Positions 1 to 8,744 of a stretch of DNA of 64,000 bases are shown piece by piece. The position numbers and the translations under genes are program-made. The DNA is from Thioalkalivibrio sp. XN279 (GTDB lineage: Bacteria > Pseudomonadota > Gammaproteobacteria > Steroidobacterales > XN24), in the NCBI RefSeq assembly GCF_011089885.1, contig NZ_JAANBD010000007.1, positions 1 to 64,000 on the forward strand, written 5' to 3'. How positions within the stretch are numbered: position 1 is the first letter of the stretch; the number at the start of each line of letters is the position of its first letter. Under the pieces are notes generated by a model that saw only the letters and a program-made list of their open reading frames with translations, had not been told where the DNA came from and made no database searches.

Positions 1-1
1 C

Positions 2-406
2 CCGGCCGCCGCCGCAGCGCCGCCCGAGGGCGAGTCGTGGGAGGACATGATCGAGCGCATGAAACTCGGCGGCGCCACCCGCCAGCTGGCGCGGCACTGC
101 AGCCTGGTGGGCCGGGAGGGCAGCCTGGTGCGGCTGGAAATCGATCGCGCGCACGAGATTCTTGCCACGCCGGCGCAGCAGGAGCGGCTGCGGGAAGCGC
201 TGGCGGGCTATTTCCGCACCGAACTGCGCTTGCAGCTCGACTTCTCGCGCCCGGTAGACGAAACCCCGGCGGAGCGGGAGCGGCGTGCGGCTGCGGAGCG
301 GCAGCGGGGCGCGGCGGCAGCCATCGCCACGGACCCGCTGGTGAAAGAGCTCGAGAAGGTATTCGACGCCACCGTGGACGATGACAGCATCCGCCCCGCG
401 GATTGA
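2..406 (+). CDS. dnaX: DNA polymerase III subunit tau (DnaX), C-terminal end
   Basis: Partial gene entering from the left edge; the frame is open from base 2 and ends at 406. The first visible residues are an Ala/Pro-rich linker (PAAAAAPPEGESW) followed by a compact alpha/beta domain with the pattern W..MIERMKLGGATRQLARHC, typical of domain V of tau, which contacts the polymerase alpha subunit at the replication fork. Identification rests on this domain and on the dnaX-ybaB-recR order that follows, which is widespread in proteobacteria. The ATPase part lies outside the window, so nothing can be said about a programmed frameshift giving gamma. Confidence 0.85.
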   Translation, partial: PAAAAAPPEGESWEDMIERMKLGGATRQLARHCSLVGREGSLVRLEIDRAHEILATPAQQERLREALAGYFRTELRLQLDFSRPVDETPAERERRAAAERQRGAAAAIATDPLVKELEKVFDATVDDDSIRPAD

Positions 407-435
407 GCACAGAAGAGTAGAGAGGATACGTACTG

Positions 436-759
436 ATGAAAGGTCAACTCGGACAACTCATGCGCCAGGCCCAGCAGATGCAGGAGAACATGCAGAAGGC
501 CCAGGAGGAGCTGGCGGCAATCGAGGTGGTCGGCGAGGCGGGCGGCGGCATGGTCAAGGTGACCATGAGCTGCAAGCACGAGGTGCGCGGGATCGTCATC
601 GATCCCGAACTGGTCGGCGACGACCGGGAGATGCTCGAGGACCTGGTCGCGGCGGCCGTGAACGACGCCCTGCGCAAGGTCGAGCGCACGGTGCAGGAAA
701 AGTACTCCGGCATGACATCCGGGCTGGGGCTCCCGCCCGGGATGAAGCTGCCGTTCTGA
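436..759 (+). CDS. ybaB: YbaB/EbfC family nucleoid-associated protein
   Basis: A 107-residue protein, the usual size of the family. It opens with a Gln/Met-rich amphipathic helix ([20 protein letters not shown]), continues with a beta sheet ([20 protein letters not shown]) and ends in the flexible [12 protein letters not shown] tail characteristic of YbaB. Family members form a tweezer-like dimer that binds DNA and is part of the nucleoid. The gene lies 29 bp after dnaX and 7 bp before recR, so the three are probably co-transcribed. A GAGAGG Shine-Dalgarno-like sequence precedes the ATG. Confidence is high from sequence and context. Confidence 0.95.
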   Translation: MKGQLGQLMRQAQQMQENMQKAQEELAAIEVVGEAGGGMVKVTMSCKHEVRGIVIDPELVGDDREMLEDLVAAAVNDALRKVERTVQEKYSGMTSGLGLPPGMKLPF

Positions 760-766
760 GATCCGC

Positions 767-1363
767 ATGCGCTATCCGCCCCGACTCGCCGGCCTGATCG
801 AGGCCTTGCGCCGCCTGCCCGGTGTCGGGCCGCGCTCCGCGCAGCGCATCGCTTTTCACCTGCTGGAAAAGGACCGCGAGGGCGCCGCGGCGCTGGCCCG
901 CGCGCTCGACGCGGCGCTGGACGGGGTGGGGCGCTGCCGGCGCTGTCGCATGTTCACCGAGACCGAGCTGTGCGAGACCTGCCGCGCGCCGTCGCGCGAC
1001 GCGGGCCTGTTGTGCGTGGTCGAAACGCCGGCGGACGTGGTGGCGGTGGAAACCGGTTCGGGTTACGGGGGCAGGTATTTCGTGCTCATGGGCCACCTGT
1101 CGCCGCTCGACGGGATCGGCCCGGCCGAGCTGGGCCTGGATGCGCTCGAGGCCATCCTCGACGAGGGCGGCGTGAGCGAGGTGATCCTGGCCACGAATCC
1201 GACGGTCGAGGGGGAGGCGACGGCGCACTACATCGCCGAGCTGTGTGCGCGGCGCGGCATCGGCGCCAGTCGCATCGCGCACGGGGTGCCGATGGGCGGC
1301 GAGCTGGAGTATGTCGACAGCGGCACGCTGGCCCACGCCTTCGCGGGGCGCCAGAAGATCTAG
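767..1363 (+). CDS. recR: Recombination mediator protein RecR
   Basis: A 198-residue protein of the standard RecR length. It has the N-terminal helix-hairpin-helix ([20 protein letters not shown]), a four-cysteine zinc finger (CRRC...CETC around residues 57-69) and a Toprim domain beginning [11 protein letters not shown]. RecR works with RecO (and RecF) to load RecA on SSB-coated single-stranded DNA in gap repair. It is the last gene of the dnaX-ybaB-recR cluster. Its 3' end overlaps the convergent rsgA stop by 4 bp, leaving no room for separate terminators. Confidence 0.97.
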   Translation: MRYPPRLAGLIEALRRLPGVGPRSAQRIAFHLLEKDREGAAALARALDAALDGVGRCRRCRMFTETELCETCRAPSRDAGLLCVVETPADVVAVETGSGYGGRYFVLMGHLSPLDGIGPAELGLDALEAILDEGGVSEVILATNPTVEGEATAHYIAELCARRGIGASRIAHGVPMGGELEYVDSGTLAHAFAGRQKI

Positions 1364-2298
1364 CCGCGGCGCTGCAGGTCCTCGGTGAGGCGCAGCAGCC
1401 GCCGGTAGCTTTCGTAACGCCTGGGCGCGATCGCGCCGCTCTCCACGCCCGCTTTCACCGCGCATCCGGGTTCCCGCATGTGCCTGCAGTTGGCAAACCG
1501 GCACTCGCCGGCGGCGGCGACGATCTCCCTGAAGCCGAGTGCCGCCAGGCGCGGGTCGTCCAGCGCCGGCGCGAAGTCGCGTACGCCGGGGGAGTCGAGC
1601 AACTCGCCGCCGCCGGGCAGGGCATGGAGCGTGGTCGCGGTGGTGCGGTGCCGCCCCTCGCCGGTTGCATGCGAGATGCCCGCCGTGGCCAGCTCTACGT
1701 CCGGTACCAGGGCGTTGAGCAGCGATGACTTGCCGACCCCTGACTGTCCCACCAGGATGCTGCTGTGGCCGGCGAGGCAGGCCCGGAGCGCATCCAGGCC
1801 CGAGCCGGCCGCGGCGCTGGCCAGCAGCACGGGGTATCCGAGGGTGGCGAATTCCTCCAGCAGTCCCGCGGGGACGCTGTCTGGCAGGTCCGCCTTGTTG
1901 CACACGATCGCGGCGGCGACGTCCATGACCTCGGCGGCCGCGAGGTAGCGATCGATGATGTAAGGATCGGGCCCGGGCCGCGGCGCGCACACCACCACCA
2001 GCTGGGTGATGTTGGCGGCGAGCACTTCGCCGCGGCCGCGCGAATCGGGCCGCGTCAGCTCGGAGTGCCGCGGCAGGCGCTCCACCACGGCGCGATCGCC
2101 CGTGTCGCCCTCGGCCAGCCAGCGCACCCGGTCGCCGCACACCAGGCGCAGCCCGCGCCTTGCCACGAACGCGGGATGATGCTGTCCGGCCGCGTCCTCC
2201 ACCACGAGACGCTGGCCGTAGGAGGCCACCACGCGGCCATCGACCAGGTCCGCGCCGGAGGCGGGCGGGGCCGCTCTGCTAGAATTCCTCGACTGCAA
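1360..2298 (-). CDS. rsgA: Small ribosomal subunit biogenesis GTPase RsgA
   Basis: A 312-residue circularly permuted GTPase. The order is OB fold ([15 protein letters not shown]), G4 motif NKAD, then G1 P-loop GQSGVGKSS, then G3 DSPG, followed by the C-terminal zinc-binding segment ([19 protein letters not shown]). RsgA acts late in 30S maturation and is stimulated by the small subunit. No in-frame ATG lies near the 5' end; a TTG at 2298 is taken as start because the open frame before the OB fold is short, so the start is uncertain by up to about 20 residues. It is divergent from orn, with only 21 bp between the starts. Confidence 0.95.
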   Translation of the reverse strand: MQSRNSSRAAPPASGADLVDGRVVASYGQRLVVEDAAGQHHPAFVARRGLRLVCGDRVRWLAEGDTGDRAVVERLPRHSELTRPDSRGRGEVLAANITQLVVVCAPRPGPDPYIIDRYLAAAEVMDVAAAIVCNKADLPDSVPAGLLEEFATLGYPVLLASAAAGSGLDALRACLAGHSSILVGQSGVGKSSLLNALVPDVELATAGISHATGEGRHRTTATTLHALPGGGELLDSPGVRDFAPALDDPRLAALGFREIVAAAGECRFANCRHMREPGCAVKAGVESGAIAPRRYESYRRLLRLTEDLQRRG

Positions 2299-2319
2299 AA
2301 GAGGCTACCTGCCGAAGCT

Positions 2320-2865
2320 ATGAAAGACGCCGATAACCTGGTCTGGATCGACCTGGAGATGACCGGGCTGGACCCGGGCCGCGACCGAATCATCGAGATT
2401 GCCACCGTGGTCACGGACAAGCAACTCAACGTGCTGGCGGAGGGCCCTGTCATCGCCGTGCACCAGGACGAGGCGGCGCTGCAGGGCATGGACGAGTGGA
2501 ACACGCGCCAGCACGGCGGCTCGGGCCTGACCGACCGCGTGCGGCGCAGCCGGGCCAGCGAGCGCGACGCGGAGCTGGCCACGCTGACCTTCCTGGCGCG
2601 GCATGCGGAGCCGGGCGCGTCGCCGATGTGCGGCAACAGCATCTGCCAGGACCGGCGCTTCCTCGCGCGCTGGATGCCCGAGCTCGAGCGCTTTTTTCAC
2701 TATCGCAACCTCGACGTGAGCACCCTCAAGGAGCTGGCCCGGCGCTGGGCGCCGGAGGTCGCGACCGGCTTCCACAAGCAGTCCAGCCACCTGGCGCTGC
2801 AGGACATCCGCGACTCCATCGAGGAGCTGCGCTACTACCGCGAGCACCTGTTCCGGCCGCTATGA
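2320..2865 (+). CDS. orn: Oligoribonuclease (DEDDh 3'-5' exoribonuclease)
   Basis: A 181-residue protein with all DEDDh exonuclease motifs: DLEMTGLD (ExoI), the second acidic motif in the NSICQDRRF segment, and [16 protein letters not shown] (ExoIII, with the catalytic His and Asp). Orn degrades 2-5-nt RNAs and the linear dinucleotides made from cyclic di-GMP. The ATG at 2320 is chosen because homologues begin at the following [12 protein letters not shown] segment. Its TGA overlaps the next gene's ATG (ATGA), implying translational coupling. The divergent rsgA-orn pair is common in Gammaproteobacteria. Confidence 0.97.
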   Translation: MKDADNLVWIDLEMTGLDPGRDRIIEIATVVTDKQLNVLAEGPVIAVHQDEAALQGMDEWNTRQHGGSGLTDRVRRSRASERDAELATLTFLARHAEPGASPMCGNSICQDRRFLARWMPELERFFHYRNLDVSTLKELARRWAPEVATGFHKQSSHLALQDIRDSIEELRYYREHLFRPL

Positions 2866-3461
2866 ACGCCTTGCCCTGCTCTCCGGCTTGCGAGCGCAAC
2901 CGCGAGCCGATCCTGCAATGCATCCGGCCCCTGCTTGCTGATCGCCGGCGCGTGGTGGAAATCGGCAGCGGTACCGGCCAGCACGCGGCCTGGTTCGCGC
3001 CGCGCCTGCCCGCGCTGGCCTGGCTCACCACCGATCTCGCTGAGAACCACGCCGCCATCCGAGCCTGGGTCGAGGCGAGCGGGGCGCCCAACCTCGAGGG
3101 GCCGCTGCGCCTCGACGTGCGCGACGAGCCCTGGCCGGAGCTCGGTGCTGTCGACGCCGCCTTCAGCGCCAACACCGCACACATCATGCCCGAGCCCGCA
3201 GTCGTCGCCATGTTCGCGGGCCTCGGCCGTCGGCTGCCTGCAGGCGCGCCGTTCTGCCTCTACGGTCCATTCATGGAACAGGGTCGCCATGTCAGCGCGG
3301 GCAACGAGGCCTTCGACGCCGACCTGCGGGCGCGGGGCACCGGCATGGGGGTGCGGGACCTCGGCTGGTTGCTGCAGGTGGCCGCCGTGGCGGGCTTCGA
3401 CCTGGAGGCGGTGGAACCGATGCCGGCCAACAACAGGGTGCTGGTATGGCGGAAGAAATGA
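2862..3461 (+). CDS. DUF938 SAM-dependent methyltransferase-like protein
   Basis: A 199-residue protein matching the length and pattern of the DUF938 family. The class I SAM-binding loop is [16 protein letters not shown] (residues about 27-42), followed by an acidic TTDLAEN strand end and, later, the family feature [19 protein letters not shown]. The substrate is unknown for the family. It starts inside the orn stop codon (ATGA) and its end overlaps the next gene by 16 bp, so it is coupled to both. The methyltransferase fold is clear; the biochemical role is not. Confidence 0.85.
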   Translation: MNALPCSPACERNREPILQCIRPLLADRRRVVEIGSGTGQHAAWFAPRLPALAWLTTDLAENHAAIRAWVEASGAPNLEGPLRLDVRDEPWPELGAVDAAFSANTAHIMPEPAVVAMFAGLGRRLPAGAPFCLYGPFMEQGRHVSAGNEAFDADLRARGTGMGVRDLGWLLQVAAVAGFDLEAVEPMPANNRVLVWRKK

Positions 3462-4438
3462 ACCCGGGCATGTTCGCAAGCGATGTCTACGCCGCTGCCG
3501 AGCGGATTCGCCCTTTCGTGCACCGCACGCCGGTGATGACCTCGCAGCGCCTCGACGAGATGGCCGGCGCGCGCCTGTTCTTCAAGTGCGAGAACTTCCA
3601 GGTTGGCGGCGCCTTCAAGGCCCGCGGCGCGTTCAACGCCGTGCTGTCGCTGCAGGAGGAGGCCGCGGCGCGGGGAGTCGCCACGCATTCCTCGGGCAAT
3701 CACGGCGCCGCGCTGGCGCTGGCTGCGCGCACCCGCGGTATTCCCGCCTGGGTCGTCGTGCCGCGCGATGCATCCGGCTTCAAGCGGCGTGCCATCGAGC
3801 GCTACGGCGCGCGGGTGGTGGAATGCGAGCCGGGGCTGAGCAACCGGGAACAAAGCCTTGCGGCACTGGTGGCGGAGTGTGGCGCCACCGTGGTGCACCC
3901 CTATGACGACGATCGGGTCATCGCCGGCCAGGGCACGGTGGCGTGCGAGTTGCTCGACCAGGTGAGCGGGCTGGACATGCTGCTGTCGCCGGTCGGCGGG
4001 GGCGGCTTGTTGTCCGGCTGCGCACTGGTGGCGCGCGACCGTCGGCCGGACATGCGCGTGGTGGCGGGAGAACCGGCCGGCGCCGACGATTGCTGGCAGT
4101 CGATGCAGTCTGGCCGGCGCGTCCGCCTGGAGCAGGTCGACACGGTTGCGGACGGCCTGCGCGCCTCCATCGGGGCGCGCAACTGGGCCCTGATCTCCAC
4201 CCTCGTCGACGAGGTGGTGCGCGTCGAGGAGGCCGAGATCGTCGCGGCCATGCGGCTGGTATGGGAAGTGCTCAAGATCGTCATCGAGCCGTCCTCCGCA
4301 GTGCCCCTGGCGGCGCTGCTCTCGGGGCGCATGGCTGCGCGCGGTGCCCGCGTCGGCGTCGTGGTGTCCGGCGGCAACGTCGACCTCGACACGTTGCCCG
4401 GCCTGCTCTCGACGGCCGGGGCGGGGTTTCGGTTATGA
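3446..4438 (+). CDS. PLP-dependent threonine/serine dehydratase or serine racemase-like enzyme
   Basis: A 330-residue fold-type II PLP enzyme without the C-terminal ACT domain of biosynthetic IlvA. Visible motifs: NFQVGGAFKARGA with the Schiff-base lysine, SSGNHG phosphate-adjacent loop, the GGGGLLSG phosphate-binding loop, EPSSAVPL, and a final SGGN. Relatives include catabolic threonine dehydratase, serine racemase and threo-3-hydroxyaspartate dehydratase; all convert or eliminate beta-hydroxy amino acids, and the exact substrate cannot be chosen from sequence. It overlaps the DUF938 gene by 16 bp, suggesting a co-transcribed unit beginning at orn. Confidence 0.85.
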   Translation: MAEEMNPGMFASDVYAAAERIRPFVHRTPVMTSQRLDEMAGARLFFKCENFQVGGAFKARGAFNAVLSLQEEAAARGVATHSSGNHGAALALAARTRGIPAWVVVPRDASGFKRRAIERYGARVVECEPGLSNREQSLAALVAECGATVVHPYDDDRVIAGQGTVACELLDQVSGLDMLLSPVGGGGLLSGCALVARDRRPDMRVVAGEPAGADDCWQSMQSGRRVRLEQVDTVADGLRASIGARNWALISTLVDEVVRVEEAEIVAAMRLVWEVLKIVIEPSSAVPLAALLSGRMAARGARVGVVVSGGNVDLDTLPGLLSTAGAGFRL

Positions 4439-4472
4439 TGCCTGCCCGCCCTACGAAGAGCGCCTGGTTGCC

Positions 4473-5141
4473 ATGATCGGCCGAATCCTGACCCTGATGC
4501 TGCTGGTGTGTCTCGCCAGTACCGCCCTGGCCGAGACGCGCTACGTGTCGGACCGCCTCGAGATTACGCTGCGCACGGGCACCTCCACCCAGCACTCCAT
4601 CGTCCGCATGCTGCCCAGCGGCACGCGCCTGGAAGTGCTGGAACGCGACAGCGCCAGCGGCTATGCGCGCGTGCGCACCCCGGACGGCACGGAGGGCTGG
4701 GTGCTGGCCCGGTACCTCATGGACCAGCCGGCCGCGCGCGACCGGCTCGCGGCCGCCACGGAAGGCGCTTCCAGTCTCGAGCTGAGGGTCACTGACCTGG
4801 CAGCGCAGGTCGAAGCCTTGAGCGGCGAGCGGGACGCGCTGCAGGCGCAACGCGACGGCCTCGAGAGCGAGCTCGCTGAAGTGCGCTCGGAGCTGGAGCG
4901 CATCCGGCGTGTTTCCGCCTCGGCCGTCGAACTGGATAACGCCAACCGCGAACTGCGCACGCGCGTCGCGGCGGCGGAACAGGACGGCACCTTGCTGCGC
5001 GCCGAGATCGCCGAGCTCAAGCGCAATACCCAGCGCGACTGGTTCGTGGCCGGGGCGGGCGTGCTTCTGCTCGGCCTGGTGCTCGGCATCGTGCTGCCGC
5101 GGATTCGCTGGCGGCGCCGCTCGGGCTGGGGCGACCTCTAG
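4473..5141 (+). CDS. YgiM-like SH3-domain membrane protein (TIGR04211 type)
   Basis: A 222-residue protein with a signal peptide (LTLMLLVCLASTALAET), a bacterial SH3 domain (residues about 22-88, with LRTGTSTQHSIVRMLPSGT and GTEGWVLARYL), a long coiled coil (about 95-190) and one C-terminal transmembrane helix (VAGAGVLLLGLVLGIVLP) with an Arg-rich cytoplasmic end. This domain order matches YgiM. The SH3 and coiled coil would lie in the periplasm, anchored to the inner membrane. The ATG at 4473 is preferred because it starts the signal peptide; a longer in-frame extension is not conserved-looking. Function in the family is poorly defined. Confidence 0.85.
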   Translation: MIGRILTLMLLVCLASTALAETRYVSDRLEITLRTGTSTQHSIVRMLPSGTRLEVLERDSASGYARVRTPDGTEGWVLARYLMDQPAARDRLAAATEGASSLELRVTDLAAQVEALSGERDALQAQRDGLESELAEVRSELERIRRVSASAVELDNANRELRTRVAAAEQDGTLLRAEIAELKRNTQRDWFVAGAGVLLLGLVLGIVLPRIRWRRRSGWGDL

Positions 5142-5208
5142 ACGCCTCACCGCCCAGGGCCGGCGATTCAGCCACGGTCCGCGCCGGGCGCCTGTCATGC
5201 GCGCCGTA

Positions 5209-5266
5209 CCCACGTCACGCGTCCCTCTCGGTTAATGAGATGCCCTCGAGTGACGCGTGACGTGGG
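5209..5266. repeat. Hairpin repeat copy 1: 15-bp stem, conserved 28-nt loop
   Basis: Perfect 15-bp inverted repeat: left arm 5209-5223 (CCCACGTCACGCGTC), right arm 5252-5266, enclosing a 28-nt loop at 5224-5251 that contains CGGTTAATGAGATGCC. The loop reappears without a mismatch, as its reverse complement, at 5384-5411 inside another hairpin. Aligned outward from the loop, the two stems keep 8 of 13 pairs and change the other 5 by compensating double substitutions, with no mismatched pair. This covariation means the paired structure itself is conserved. Confidence 0.85.
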
Positions 5267-5370
5267 CCCGACGCGGGGGGTTGCACTACTCGAGACAGGC
5301 GCCGTCCAGCCCGCCCGAGCCGCGACGCGGTGAGGGAAGGCTGACCATTCCTGCAACGTAGCGCGAGCGG

Positions 5371-5424
5371 CATGACACAGGCCACTCGAGGGCATCTCAT
5401 TAACCGAGAGGGGCCTGTGTCATG
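5371..5424. repeat. Hairpin repeat copy 2 (inverted): 13-bp stem, same 28-nt loop
   Basis: Perfect 13-bp inverted repeat: left arm 5371-5383 (CATGACACAGGCC), right arm 5412-5424 (GGCCTGTGTCATG), with loop 5384-5411 identical to the reverse complement of the loop in copy 1. The two copies face each other across 104 bp, recalling the inverted doublets of REP/BIME elements. Unlike REPs, however, the conserved part is the loop and not the stem. No recombinase or transposase gene is nearby. Confidence 0.85.
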
Positions 5425-5480
5425 GCGCCGCGCGGTCACGCGGGGAGCACCGCCGCGCGGTCCCGCGGCCAAACGGTCGG

Positions 5481-7838
5481 TCAGCCGACGGCCTGCCCGG
5501 CGAGGAACATCCAGGTCTCGACCACCGTATCGGGATTGAGCGAGATGCTCTCGATGCCCTCTTCCAACAGCCACTGCGCGAAGTCGGCGTGGTCCGACGG
5601 GCCCTGGCCGCAGATGCCGATGTACTTGCCCTGCTTGCGGCAGGCGGAGATCGCCATGTGCAGCAGCGCCTTCACGGCGCCGTCGCGCTCGTCGAACAGG
5701 TCGGCGATGATGCTCGAGTCGCGGTCCAGGCCGAGCGTCAGCTGGGTCATGTCGTTGGAACCGATCGACATGCCGTCGAAATACTCCAGGAACTCTTCCG
5801 CCAGCAGGGCGTTCGACGGGATCTCGCACATCATGATGAGCTTGAGGCCGTGCTTGCCGCGCTCGAGGCCGTTGGCGGCGAGCAGTTCGACCACTTTCTT
5901 CGCCTCCGCCACGGTGCGCACGAAGGGCACCATGACCTGCACGTTCTCCAGGCCCATCTCCTCGCGCACCCGCCTGAGCGCGCGGCATTCCAGCTCGAAG
6001 CACGGCCGGAAGCTCTCGGCGACGTAGCGTGATGCGCCGCGGAAGCCCAGCATCGGGTTTTCCTCGTGGGGTTCGTACTCGCGGCCGCCGATGAGGTTGG
6101 CGTACTCGTTGGACTTGAAGTCGGACAGGCGCACGATCACCGGGTGCGGCGCAAAGGCGGCGCCGATGGTGCTGATGCCCTCGGCCAGCTTCTCGACGAA
6201 GAACTCCACCGGGTCGTCGTAGCCCGCCATCTGCTGCGAGATAGTGTGCTTGAGGTCGTCGGACAGCGAGTCGAACTCGAGCAGGGCGCGCGGATGCACG
6301 CCGATCATGCGGTTGATGATGAACTCGAGGCGCGCCAGGCCGACCCCGCGGTGCGGGATGCCGGCGAAGTCGAAGGCACGGTCGGGGTTGCCGACGTTCA
6401 TCATGATCTTGACCGGGATGTCGGGCATGCTGTCCAGCTCGATGGTCTGCTCCTCGTAATCGAGGCGGCCGTCGAAGATGAAACCGGTGTCACCCTCGGC
6501 GCAGGATACGGTGACGGGCTTGCCGTCCTGGACCTTGTCTGTGGCGTCGCCGCAGCCGACCACGGCCGGGATGCCGAGCTCGCGCGCGATGATGGCGGCA
6601 TGGCAGGTACGCCCGCCGCGGTTGGTGACGATGGCCGCGGCGCGCTTCATCACCGGTTCCCAGTCGGGATCGGTCATGTCGGCCACGAGCACGTCGCCGG
6701 GCTGCACCCGGTTCATTTCTTTCACGTCGCTGATGATGCGCGCCGTGCCTGCACCGATGCGCTGGCCGATGCTGCGGCCCGTGGCGATCACCGTGGAGCG
6801 GTCTTTCAGCTTGAAGCGCAGGATGGAGCGCCCCTGGCGGCTCTGCACGGTCTCGGGCCGCGCCTGCAGGATGTAGAGCTTGCCGTCGCCGCCGTCCTTG
6901 CCCCATTCGATGTCCATCGGCGCGCCGTAGTGCTTTTCGATCGCCACGGCGTGGCGCGCGAGGGTCTCGACGTCCGCCTCGTCGAGGCAGAAGCGGCCGC
7001 GGTCCGCGGTCGGCACATCGATGGTGCGGGTGCCGTGGCCGTCGTCGCCATGGACCATCTTGATGGCCTTGCTGCCCAGGGTCTTGCGCAGCAGGGCGCG
7101 CTTGCCCGCCGCCAGAGCGGGCTTGTAGACGTAGAACTCGTCGGGGTTGACGGCACCCTGCACGACCATCTCGCCGAGCCCCCAGGACGCGGTGATGAAC
7201 ACCACGTCGCGGAAGCCGGACTCGGTGTCGAGCGTGAACATCACGCCGCTGGCGCCGGTGTCGCTGCGCACCATGTGCTGGATGCCGGCAGACAGGGCCA
7301 CCTGGGAATGGTCGAAGCCGTGGTGCACGCGGTAGGCGATGGCGCGGTCGTTGAACAGCGAGGCGAACACGTCATGGATGCGCTCGATCACCTGGGCGAT
7401 GCCGCGCACGTTGAGGTAGGTCTCCTGCTGCCCGGCGAAGCTGGCTTCCGGCAGGTCTTCGGCGGTCGCGGAGGAGCGGACGGCGACGGCGATGTCACGC
7501 CCGCCCGCCATCTCGTCCCAGGCCTTGCGAATCTCTTCGTTCAGCCGCGGCTGCAGCGGCGTCTCCTTGATCCACTGGCGTATGGCAGCGCCGGTCTCGA
7601 CCAGCTTGTCGACGTCGTCCACGTCGAGGTCCTGGAGGACTTCGCGGATCCTGTCGGCGAGGCCCTCCTGCGCCATGAAGTCGCGGTAGGCGGCGGCGGT
7701 CGTGGCGAAGCCGTCAGGCACCGTCACGCCCAGGCCTTCGAGGTTGGCGAGCATCTCGCCCAGAGACGCGTTCTTGCCGCCGACGCGCTCGACGTCGCCC
7801 ATGCCGAGTTCGTCCAGCTTCAGGATGTACTGTTCCAC
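5481..7838 (-). CDS. ppsA: Phosphoenolpyruvate synthase
   Basis: A 785-residue enzyme close to the usual 790. It begins with the ATP-grasp domain ([22 protein letters not shown]), has the central phosphohistidine swivel domain with [21 protein letters not shown], and a C-terminal PEP/pyruvate TIM barrel (signatures FGSNDMTQL-like [13 protein letters not shown] and [10 protein letters not shown] near the end). It converts pyruvate and ATP to PEP, AMP and phosphate for gluconeogenesis. The GTG start at 7838 is chosen because AAGGGGG lies just upstream; an ATG farther upstream would add about 45 residues unlike the family and overlap ppsR. It is divergent from its regulator ppsR. Confidence 0.96.
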   Translation of the reverse strand: MEQYILKLDELGMGDVERVGGKNASLGEMLANLEGLGVTVPDGFATTAAAYRDFMAQEGLADRIREVLQDLDVDDVDKLVETGAAIRQWIKETPLQPRLNEEIRKAWDEMAGGRDIAVAVRSSATAEDLPEASFAGQQETYLNVRGIAQVIERIHDVFASLFNDRAIAYRVHHGFDHSQVALSAGIQHMVRSDTGASGVMFTLDTESGFRDVVFITASWGLGEMVVQGAVNPDEFYVYKPALAAGKRALLRKTLGSKAIKMVHGDDGHGTRTIDVPTADRGRFCLDEADVETLARHAVAIEKHYGAPMDIEWGKDGGDGKLYILQARPETVQSRQGRSILRFKLKDRSTVIATGRSIGQRIGAGTARIISDVKEMNRVQPGDVLVADMTDPDWEPVMKRAAAIVTNRGGRTCHAAIIARELGIPAVVGCGDATDKVQDGKPVTVSCAEGDTGFIFDGRLDYEEQTIELDSMPDIPVKIMMNVGNPDRAFDFAGIPHRGVGLARLEFIINRMIGVHPRALLEFDSLSDDLKHTISQQMAGYDDPVEFFVEKLAEGISTIGAAFAPHPVIVRLSDFKSNEYANLIGGREYEPHEENPMLGFRGASRYVAESFRPCFELECRALRRVREEMGLENVQVMVPFVRTVAEAKKVVELLAANGLERGKHGLKLIMMCEIPSNALLAEEFLEYFDGMSIGSNDMTQLTLGLDRDSSIIADLFDERDGAVKALLHMAISACRKQGKYIGICGQGPSDHADFAQWLLEEGIESISLNPDTVVETWMFLAGQAVG

Positions 7839-7853
7839 CGTGGCCCCCTTGAG

Positions 7854-7871
7854 TTTCCCTTCCCCGGGAAA
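7854..7871. promoter_or_regulatory. Small hairpin in the ppsA-ppsR divergent promoter region
   Basis: Inverted repeat TTTCCC (7854-7859) and GGGAAA (7866-7871) around TTCCCC, within the 69-bp gap between the ppsA and ppsR starts. It overlaps the ppsA leader and could be an operator or RNA structure. No known regulator consensus is recognised, so function is open. Confidence 0.3.
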
Positions 7872-7907
7872 GGACAATGCGCACTGCCCCGTCGAACGGA
7901 TCAGCAC

Positions 7908-8744
7908 ATGAATCATCGCACTGTTTTCTTCGTCTCGGACCAGACCGGCGTCACATCCGAGACCCTTGGCCACAGCCTGCTGACGCAGTTCGACGGGCTC
8001 AAATTTCGCGGCGTGACTGTGCCATTTATCAACACCCGTGACAAGGCGAAAGAATGCGTACGACGCATCAACCTGACGGCCGAGGTCGAAGGCGCCAGGC
8101 CGATCGTCTTCGCCACCATGGTGCAGGACGAGTTACGCGCAATTATCGAGGAAAGTCAGGGACTTGTGCTTGACTTCTTCGGTGCTTTCATAGGTCCGAT
8201 GGAGCGCGAGCTGGGCCGCGCGTCGAGTCACGCCACCGGCAAGGCCCACGGCGTCGCGGACCAGCGTTCCTACACCCGGCGCATCGACGCCATGAACTAT
8301 GCCCTCGAGCACGACGACGGCTCCACCACGCGGGACTACAGCAAGGCCGACATCATCCTGGTCGGCGTGTCGCGCTCCGGCAAGACGCCGACCTGCCTGT
8401 ACATGGCGTTGCGCTACGGGGTGTATGCAGCGAATTACCCGCTCACGGAGGAAGAGTTCGAGCAATGCAAGCTGCCGCCGCCCCTGGTGCGTCACAAGGA
8501 CCGGCTGTTCGGCCTCACCATCAAGCCACAGCGGCTACAGCAGATCCGGCACGAGCGCAGGCCCGAGAGCAAGTACGCCTCGGCCCGGCAGGTGAGCTTC
8601 GAACTGCGTTCGGCCGAGGCCCTGTTTACGCGCTACGGCATCGATCACATCGACACCACGGAAAGCTCGGTCGAGGAGATCGCCAGCGCCGTGCTCGACC
8701 GCACCGGGCTGCTGAACCGGCTGCAGGAAGGCGGTGCCGGCTAG
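7908..8744 (+). CDS. ppsR: PEP synthase regulatory protein (kinase/pyrophosphorylase)
   Basis: A 278-residue DUF299 family protein. It opens with [20 protein letters not shown] and carries the P-loop [15 protein letters not shown] near the middle. The family controls PpsA by ADP-dependent phosphorylation of the threonine next to the catalytic histidine and by Pi-dependent dephosphorylation; the target GGRTCH motif is intact in the neighbouring ppsA. The ATG at 7908 fits the conserved N-terminus. Its TAG and the stop of the convergent pgm gene lie in one CTAG tetranucleotide (8741-8744). Confidence 0.95.
   Translation: MNHRTVFFVSDQTGVTSETLGHSLLTQFDGLKFRGVTVPFINTRDKAKECVRRINLTAEVEGARPIVFATMVQDELRAIIEESQGLVLDFFGAFIGPMERELGRASSHATGKAHGVADQRSYTRRIDAMNYALEHDDGSTTRDYSKADIILVGVSRSGKTPTCLYMALRYGVYAANYPLTEEEFEQCKLPPPLVRHKDRLFGLTIKPQRLQQIRHERRPESKYASARQVSFELRSAEALFTRYGIDHIDTTESSVEEIASAVLDRTGLLNRLQEGGAG

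Larger units (their letters stand above)
5142..5480. other. Non-coding gap between convergent genes, with two inverted hairpin repeats
   Basis: This 339-bp gap separates the 3' ends of the SH3 gene (+) and ppsA (-). No convincing gene was found on either strand. It contains two hairpins, annotated separately, that carry the same 28-nt loop in opposite orientations. The remainder is G+C-rich, with further short self-complementary GC stretches near 5426-5465. No hairpin followed by a T-run, i.e. no textbook terminator, is visible for either gene. Confidence 0.8.

Noticed and set aside
3446-4438. Biosynthetic threonine deaminase IlvA
   Set aside because: The protein lacks the C-terminal ACT regulatory domain and is about 330 residues, so a catabolic dehydratase or serine racemase-like enzyme is more likely.
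5224-5411. Reading the two identical 28-bp inverted sequences as terminal repeats of a 188-bp mobile element or as an invertible promoter segment
   Set aside because: Each 28-mer is itself the loop of a perfect local hairpin whose arms lie half outside and half inside the supposed element. That is not expected for terminal repeats, there is no target-site duplication, and the hairpin reading explains all the symmetry.
6066-7907. Apparent 600-residue N-terminal extension of PpsR
   Set aside because: The open frame upstream of 7908 is antisense to ppsA; homologues start at [14 protein letters not shown] and the domain is complete from there.
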